Origin: Pseudomonas sp. AKS31
GTDB lineage: Bacteria > Pseudomonadota > Gammaproteobacteria > Pseudomonadales > Pseudomonadaceae
Direction of reading: 5' to 3'
DNA length: 64,000 bases
NCBI RefSeq assembly: GCF_023634765.1
Contig: NZ_JAMLFX010000003.1
Coordinates: forward strand, 263,178-327,177
Within the stretch, counting starts at the first letter, position 1. The number at the start of each line of letters is the position of its first letter. The notes beneath the pieces were generated by a model that saw nothing but the letters and a program-made list of their open reading frames with translations, ran no database searches and was not told the DNA's origin. This document shows, in pieces, positions 61,194-64,000 of the stretch. Both the position numbers and the translations under genes were made by a program.

Positions 61194-61221
61194 TGTGGGA
61201 GCTGGCAAGCCAGCTCCCACA
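61194..61221. repeat. REP-like perfect palindrome
   Basis: TGTGGGAGCTGGC, AA, GCCAGCTCCCACA: two perfect 13-base arms. It is the same family as 5226-5253, and it lies just after tonB. Confidence 0.85.
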
Positions 61222-61237
61222 GGTATTGCGGTGTTGC

Positions 61238-61984
61238 TTAGCGGCGGCGCTCGAGTGAGTACACAAACGGCGCAACAATTTCGATCGAGCCGTTGTTGAG
61301 CATATCGGCCGGTGGCTTGGGCAGCGGCTGTGCGCGGCGGATCATTTCCAGGGTGGCCCGGTCCAGATCGGCGTTGCCGGAGCGGCCCACCAGTTCGAAC
61401 GACAATACGTTACCTTCGGCATCCACAACAAAGCGCAGGCGGTTCAAGCCTTCCTTGCCGCGTGCCTGTGCACTTTGCGGGTACTTTTTGTACTTGGCCA
61501 AATGCGCGAGCAGGGTGCCTTGCCAACTGGCCTTGGCTGCCAACTGTGCCGGCGACGGGCCGGGCGCCGGTGCAGCGGATTTCTCCGTCGGCGCTGGAGT
61601 CGGTGGCGTGTCGGCCGGTTTCTCCTCGGAAGGTTTTTCCTTCGGCGGATCAGGCAGCTTCTTCTCGACCGGCTTCGGCGGTTTAGGCTTTGGCTTCGGT
61701 TTGGGTTTCTGCACCGCGATCTCAGCTTTCGGTGCTTCGGCCAGCTTCGGAATCGGCAATTCTTCAACCGGAGCCGGTGGTTGCGGCGGTGTGACGACTT
61801 TCGGCGGAGCAGGCGGTGGCGGGGCCGGAACCGGGGCCAGCTCGACCATCATTGCCTGCGGTGGCAATTCGATGGGCGGGCGGGCAGTCCAGTTCAGCGC
61901 CAGCGCGATGGCCAGCGCATGCACGCCCAGCACCACGGCCAGGCTACCGCTGTAACGCGTCAGCTTATGGCGCGTCGTGATCAT
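61238..61984 (-). CDS. tonB: TonB, energy transducer for outer-membrane receptors
   Basis: A protein of 248 residues. One N-terminal membrane anchor (about 12-32, SGSLAVVLGVHALAIALALN) has the His of the conserved anchor motif. A long Pro/Lys-rich periplasmic spacer follows (about 40-155, KPKPKPKPKPPKPVEKKL). The C-terminal TonB domain (about 165-248) contains KYKKYPQSAQARGKEG, VGRSGNADLDRATLEMIRRA and PLPKPPADM. It passes the energy of ExbB/ExbD to siderophore and vitamin receptors. The start overlaps the exbD stop by four bases. Confidence 0.94.
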   Translation of the reverse strand: MITTRHKLTRYSGSLAVVLGVHALAIALALNWTARPPIELPPQAMMVELAPVPAPPPPAPPKVVTPPQPPAPVEELPIPKLAEAPKAEIAVQKPKPKPKPKPPKPVEKKLPDPPKEKPSEEKPADTPPTPAPTEKSAAPAPGPSPAQLAAKASWQGTLLAHLAKYKKYPQSAQARGKEGLNRLRFVVDAEGNVLSFELVGRSGNADLDRATLEMIRRAQPLPKPPADMLNNGSIEIVAPFVYSLERRR

Positions 61985-62409
61985 TTCTTGGCTGCCGTCT
62001 CAAGTCCGACCAGACCGACCTTCAGGTAACCGGCGGAGCGCAGTTTGTCCATCACGCTCATCAGATCACCGTAGTCCACGCCTTTATCAGCCTGGAAGAA
62101 GATGGTGGTGTCTTTCTTGCCCTGGGTCTTGGCGTCGAGCACGGCGCCAAGGGTTTCGGCTTTTACTTCGTCGTCGCCGATGTACAGGCGCTGGTCAGCC
62201 TTGACGCTGAGGAACACCGGTTTCTCTGGCCGCGGTGCCGGTTTGGCGGTCGAGGCCGGCAGGTCGACTTTGATGTCCACGGTGGCCAATGGAGCGGCCA
62301 CCATGAAGATGATCAACAGCACCAGCATCACGTCGATGAAGGGCGTGACGTTGATTTCGTGGTTCTCGGCCAGATCGTCGTCTGCGCCTTCTTTCAAATG
62401 CAGGCCCAT
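61981..62409 (-). CDS. exbD: ExbD, TonB-complex inner-membrane protein
   Basis: A protein of 142 residues. It has a single membrane helix (about 20-42, INVTPFIDVMLVLLIIFMVA) with the functional Asp of the PFIDVMLVLLIIFM motif that couples proton flow. The periplasmic domain follows (VFLSVKADQRLYIGDDEV, FFQADKGVDYGDLMSVMDKL, VGLVGLET). It works with ExbB to energise TonB. exbB lies six bases upstream. Confidence 0.95.
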   Translation of the reverse strand: MGLHLKEGADDDLAENHEINVTPFIDVMLVLLIIFMVAAPLATVDIKVDLPASTAKPAPRPEKPVFLSVKADQRLYIGDDEVKAETLGAVLDAKTQGKKDTTIFFQADKGVDYGDLMSVMDKLRSAGYLKVGLVGLETAAKK

Positions 62410-62415
62410 GGCCGA

Positions 62416-63369
62416 TTACCCCACTTTCACCATGTGCGGTTGCGAGCTGCGCTCAGGCTGGTGATCGAGGTCGCGGCTGACCAGCAGCAGAACTTCTGCC
62501 GAGGCATCGGAAACCTGCGCCTTGTAACCGGCGATGGAGCGGGCGAAGACGTTGTAGATCACCACGGCTGGAATCGCTGCAACCAGACCCAGTGCGGTGG
62601 CCAGCAGTGCTTCGGCGATACCGGGGGCCACAACGGCAAGGTTGGTGGTCTGGGTTTTGGCGATGCCGATGAAGGAGTTCATGATGCCCCACACGGTTCC
62701 GAACAGGCCCACGAACGGCGCGGTGGAACCGATGGTGGCGAGGACGCCGGTGCCGCTGCTCATGTTGCGACCGCAGGCTGCTACGAGGCGCTCGAGACGG
62801 AAGCTGACGCGCTCCTTGATGCCTTCTTTCTCGCGGCTGTTGACCGACAGGCGCATCTCTTCGAGCGCGTCGTGCACCAGCAGGTTGGCGAGGGTGCCTT
62901 CCTTCGCCGCCGTGGTGCTGGCTTCTTTAAGGGTGGTGGCTTTTTTCAGAGCAGCGATTTCGCCACGCAGGCGACGCTTGGCGCCCATCAGCTCGAAGCC
63001 TTTGGCAATCCAGATGGTCCAGGTGATGATGGACGCGATGGCCAGACCGATCATCACGATTTTCACAATGATGTCGGCGTTCTGGTACATGCCCCACGGC
63101 GACAGGTCGTGGGCCATGCCCAGGGAGTTGTCGGCTTCGAGGACTTCAGGGACGTCGGCAGCATCGACAGCCTGTACCGGATCGGTAGCGGCCGGGGCAG
63201 CCGGAGTGGCGGCCGGTGCGCTTTGCTCGGTGGCGGCTGGAGTGGCGGGTGCTTGAGCGTCGGCGAAAGCGGCGGTCGGTGCCAGCATCAGGCTGAGCAG
63301 CAGAGCCGCCACTGCGCTCCAGGCGCGAGGTCGATTGGTTGGCGAAGCGGGGATTTGATTGCGTGTCAT
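62416..63369 (-). CDS. exbB: ExbB, TonB-complex proton-channel protein with N-terminal extension
   Basis: A protein of 317 residues from ATG 63369. A signal-type segment (about 15-37, AWSAVAALLLSLMLAPTAAF) is followed by an Ala/Pro-rich periplasmic stretch (to about 75), longer than in E. coli ExbB and common in Pseudomonas. Three membrane helices of the MotA/TolQ/ExbB domain follow (IIVKIVMIGLAIASIITWTI; VLATIGSTAPFVGLFGTVWG; LLATALGLVAAIPAVVIYNV). It drives TonB with ExbD. The AT-rich region just upstream (63440-63480) is expected to hold an iron-regulated promoter, but I cannot define a clear Fur box. Confidence 0.94.
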   Translation of the reverse strand: MTRNQIPASPTNRPRAWSAVAALLLSLMLAPTAAFADAQAPATPAATEQSAPAATPAAPAATDPVQAVDAADVPEVLEADNSLGMAHDLSPWGMYQNADIIVKIVMIGLAIASIITWTIWIAKGFELMGAKRRLRGEIAALKKATTLKEASTTAAKEGTLANLLVHDALEEMRLSVNSREKEGIKERVSFRLERLVAACGRNMSSGTGVLATIGSTAPFVGLFGTVWGIMNSFIGIAKTQTTNLAVVAPGIAEALLATALGLVAAIPAVVIYNVFARSIAGYKAQVSDASAEVLLLVSRDLDHQPERSSQPHMVKVG

Positions 63370-63557
63370 GCTGGCCGGACCTGAGATAGAAAAACGTTGA
63401 TGCTCTTCCAGGCCTCGTAAGGCCGAGAACAAAAGTGGCGTGCATTATTGCAAGTAATTCTTGTTAACAAAAGTAATAGAGTATCTTTTTTTCCTTCATT
63501 GCTAGCCGTCCGTCCTTTGCCAGCGCTAGTCTGTGTCTTTCCGATAGGAGTTTTTTG

Positions 63558-64000
63558 ATGTCCGCGCCTTCTGTTTTGATTGCCGGTTGTGGTGATGTCG
63601 GCAGTCGTCTGGCCAAGCAATTGCTGGCGGCTGGCTGGGAAGTTCATGGCTTGCGCCGGGATGTTTCGAAGCTGCCTGAGGGGGTGATCGGCGTTGCCGG
63701 CGACCTGTTCAATGAGGACTGCCCGGCGACCTGGCCAGTGGGTGCCGTGGACTATCTGGTGTATTGCGCGGCAGCCACCGATCACGATGAAGCCGGTTAT
63801 CGCGCCGCTTATGTGCAGGGTTTGCAGAATGTCCTGAGCTGGCTGGAGGATTATGGTCAGGTGCCTGAGCGGCTGCTCTTTGTGTCCAGCAGCAGTGTGT
63901 ATGGGCAGCAGGATGGTGCGTGGGTGGATGAGAAATCAGAGACCGTCGCTGCCGGTTATTCCGGGCGCTTGATGCTGGAGGCGGAGCAGGTGGCGCTCAA
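63558..64000 (+). CDS. NAD-dependent epimerase/dehydratase family protein (5' part, cut by window end)
   Basis: An open reading frame from ATG 63558, with AGGAG upstream, that runs off the window; at least 147 residues are present. It begins with a Rossmann motif (SVLIAGCGDVGSRLAKQLLA, GxGxxG type) and continues LVYCAAATDHDEAGYRAAY, then FVSSSSVYGQQDGAWVDE with the Ser and Tyr of the short-chain dehydrogenase signature. The substrate cannot be inferred. It is divergent from exbB across a ~190-base gap. Confidence 0.8.
   Translation, partial: MSAPSVLIAGCGDVGSRLAKQLLAAGWEVHGLRRDVSKLPEGVIGVAGDLFNEDCPATWPVGAVDYLVYCAAATDHDEAGYRAAYVQGLQNVLSWLEDYGQVPERLLFVSSSSVYGQQDGAWVDEKSETVAAGYSGRLMLEAEQVAL

Noticed and set aside
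63441..63480. Fur box upstream of exbB
   Set aside because: The region is AT-rich and contains TTACTTGCAATAATG on the minus strand, but I could not fit a convincing 19-base GATAAT-type palindrome, so no site is called.
1..64000. CRISPR arrays and rRNA or tRNA genes
   Set aside because: No regularly spaced direct repeats and no recognisable tRNA or rRNA sequence were seen on either strand.

Overview
The window looks like a chromosome segment of a Pseudomonas of the fluorescens group. The backbone genes (phoB-phoR, ubiC-ubiA, rubredoxin and its reductase, an HU gene, oxyR-recG, exbB-exbD-tonB) and their order are those of pseudomonads. Several gaps carry short palindromes with cores such as TGTGGGAGC or GATCGCAGSCT, which are typical of that group. 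Coding is dense and GC-rich except in a few accessory islands. I see no tRNA, rRNA, insertion sequence, integrase or CRISPR array.

Layout. (1) 1-8.8 kb, backbone: an M23 peptidase, a CorC/CNNM-type membrane protein, phoR and phoB (Pho box upstream), a small secreted protein, ubiA and ubiC, rubredoxin and rubredoxin reductase, and HU. (2) 9.36-35.2 kb, a near-complete type VI secretion system (T6SS) on one strand: tssA-B-C-E, then a PAAR/cargo insert, tssF-G-H, a sigma-54 activator, a 46-residue lipoprotein, an FHA protein, tssJ-K-L-M, a PP2C phosphatase, a Ser/Thr kinase and vgrG. As I recall it, this is the order of the P. aeruginosa H2-T6SS (sfa2, orfX, fha2, stp1, stk1). No hcp gene lies in the window. 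(3) 35.2-38.6 kb, an AT-richer cargo module: a 749-residue protein with an M23-like N-terminus and a GH19/lysozyme-like C-terminus, then two secreted or anchored small proteins, the first overlapping it as a typical immunity gene does. (4) 38.7-51.3 kb, an accessory tract of small exported proteins, several with LprI (lysozyme-inhibitor-like) domains, framed by two DUF6124-like paralogues. It also holds a gene remnant, a frameshifted gene, a TIGR01777 oxidoreductase and an unusual alpha/beta-hydrolase + PEP-synthase-like fusion. (5) 51.6-56.5 kb, an SCP2-like protein and two delta-60 repeat proteins. (6) 56.5-64 kb, backbone again: a YbaK-HDOD protein, recG, oxyR, tonB, exbD, exbB and the start of an NAD-dependent epimerase.

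How it fits together. The T6SS genes supply the membrane complex (TssJLM), baseplate (TssAEFGK), sheath (TssBC), sheath-recycling ATPase (ClpV), spike (VgrG and PAAR) and phosphorylation control (kinase, phosphatase, FHA protein). Two cargo modules are attached, one behind PAAR inside the structural operon and one behind vgrG. Both are followed by genes for membrane or periplasmic proteins, which points to periplasmic (cell-wall or membrane) toxicity. The LprI-type proteins downstream may be extra, orphan defences against lysozyme-like toxins; that is inference. The most interesting signals are the bifunctional wall-degrading candidate, the duplicated immunity-like domain behind the PAAR cargo, the codon-usage break inside vgrG, the two related exported-protein islands with decaying copies, the shared leader of the DUF6124 genes, and the hydrolase-phosphotransferase fusion.
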